Shown here: positions 5,394-5,752 of the stretch, in pieces
How the letters are laid out: each line of letters starts with the position of its first letter
Numbering within the stretch: position 1 is the first letter of the stretch
NCBI GenBank assembly: GCA_011620045.1
Contig: WOZY01000162.1
Location: 1 to 5,752 of the forward strand
DNA from: Mesotoga sp.
GTDB taxonomy: Bacteria > Thermotogota > Thermotogae > Petrotogales > Kosmotogaceae
Direction: 5' to 3'
DNA length: 5,752 nucleotides
Notes under the pieces: generated by a model
The model's database searches: none
Told to the model about the DNA's origin: nothing
What the model saw: only the letters and a program-made list of their open reading frames with translations
Translations under genes and position numbers: made by a program

Positions 5394-5407
5394 ATGATGT
5401 TTTCTAA
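5363..5407 (+). CDS. Possible 14-residue leader peptide overlapping the kinase start
   Basis: An ATG at 5363 opens a 14-codon frame (MSFRIGAVNLDDVF) that stops at TAA 5405-5407, 14 bases past the first ATG of the kinase in another frame. A GGAGG at 5345-5349 lies 13 bases upstream, farther than ideal, and is paired in a small hairpin. The kinase itself lacks a well-placed ribosome binding site, so coupling through this short frame is conceivable. It is weakly supported and could be chance. Confidence 0.2.
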   Translation: MSFRIGAVNLDDVF

Positions 5408-5752
5408 ATTAAGCGGAAAGTATGTTTCTGTGGAAGGAGTAATAGGAGTCGGTAAGACAACCCTTGTCCAGACTCTCTCTCGAAAATACACTATGCCAAC
5501 TGTGTTGGAAGTTGTCGAAGAAAATCCATTTCTAGCTCGTTTCTATGAAGATATGGAAAGATGGGCTTTTCAAACCCAGCTCTTTTTCTTGATAAGTCGG
5601 TTTGATCAGCAGTCGAACGTCAAGAAGGCAGCTTCACAGGGACAGGGAGTTGTCTCTGACTATGCTTTTATAAAGGATCATTTATTCGCATCTCTTAACC
5701 TCAAGGGGGAACAACTCAGACTGTATGAGAAGATCTTTAATGCTCTGAAATA
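5394..5752 (+). CDS. Deoxynucleoside kinase (dNK family), N-terminal part, runs off the edge
   Basis: A cytoplasmic enzyme of the deoxyadenosine/deoxyguanosine/deoxycytidine kinase family, which phosphorylates deoxynucleosides in the salvage pathway. It is open to the right end, with 119 codons seen of a usual 200-220. The P-loop VEGVIGVGKTT (G15 to T22, K21 binding phosphate) is followed by VVEENPFLARFYED (E42/E43, N44-P45-F46; substrate-site region), WAFQTQLFFLISR (W57-R69, nucleoside-base contacts) and SDYAFIKDHLFA (D89-A99). This last set is typical of bacterial dAK/dGK enzymes. Substrate preference cannot be told. In-frame TAG at 5391-5393 limits the start to ATG 5394 or the adjacent ATG 5397. 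Neither has a good ribosome binding site; the nearest GGAG (5378-5381) is 12-15 bases away. It may be transcribed separately from the upstream operon. Confidence 0.9.
   Translation, partial: MMFSKLSGKYVSVEGVIGVGKTTLVQTLSRKYTMPTVLEVVEENPFLARFYEDMERWAFQTQLFFLISRFDQQSNVKKAASQGQGVVSDYAFIKDHLFASLNLKGEQLRLYEKIFNALK

Noticed and set aside
1..5752. CRISPR array, tRNA or rRNA, prophage, insertion sequence or defence island
   Set aside because: No repeated spacer structure, cloverleaf, integrase, transposase or defence-type domain was seen on either strand; genes are mostly housekeeping or glycan-related.

Overview
This window looks like chromosomal DNA from a bacterium of the phylum Thermotogota, most likely a mesophilic member such as Mesotoga. 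The main reason is the large pullulanase at 2228-4780. Its full domain order (signal peptide, CBM41, pullulanase N2-like region, CBM48, GH13) and its wording closely resemble the PulA I recall from Thermotoga maritima. Moderate G+C, frequent AGA arginine codons, very strong GGAGGTG ribosome binding sites and TTGACA/TATAAT promoters also fit. The genus is an inference; no search was run.

Left part, minus strand (1-720). A consensus promoter (668-696) drives rpmB (ribosomal protein L28, zinc-binding form). An intrinsic terminator (415-436) follows directly, and alr (alanine racemase) then begins 18 bases beyond the terminator's T-run. The alr reading frame is lost at base 19, exactly where the sequence becomes a 17/19 match to the Tn5 mosaic end used in Nextera libraries. 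The first 19 bases are therefore almost certainly adapter, not genome.

Middle part, plus strand (730-5281). A divergent promoter (730-758) is placed so that transcription should start at or next to the ATG of a VanZ-like membrane protein, suggesting a leaderless mRNA. It is followed by: an exported protein with a staphylococcal-nuclease-like (SNase) domain that appears to have lost all three catalytic residues and may carry a lamin-tail-like C-terminal domain; the secreted pullulanase PulA (13 bases after it); and a MoaB/Mog-family protein (15 bases after pulA). The last three genes have strong ribosome binding sites and close spacing and look like one operon, possibly with an extra internal promoter at 1208-1216. 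PulA would debranch alpha-1,6 links in starch, glycogen or pullulan outside the cytoplasm. The exported pseudo-nuclease and the VanZ-like protein are envelope proteins of unknown role, and the MoaB-like protein is cytoplasmic.

Right part (5282-5752). A 112-base intergenic stretch holds a perfect TTGACA box, a small hairpin and a 14-codon ORF that overlaps the start of a deoxynucleoside kinase gene, which runs off the right edge.

No CRISPR array, tRNA, rRNA, insertion sequence or recognisable defence system is visible. The points most worth a second look are the adapter remnant, the apparently dead exported SNase domain, the probable leaderless vanZ-like transcript, the mis-startable TTG gene and the rpmB-alr terminator arrangement.
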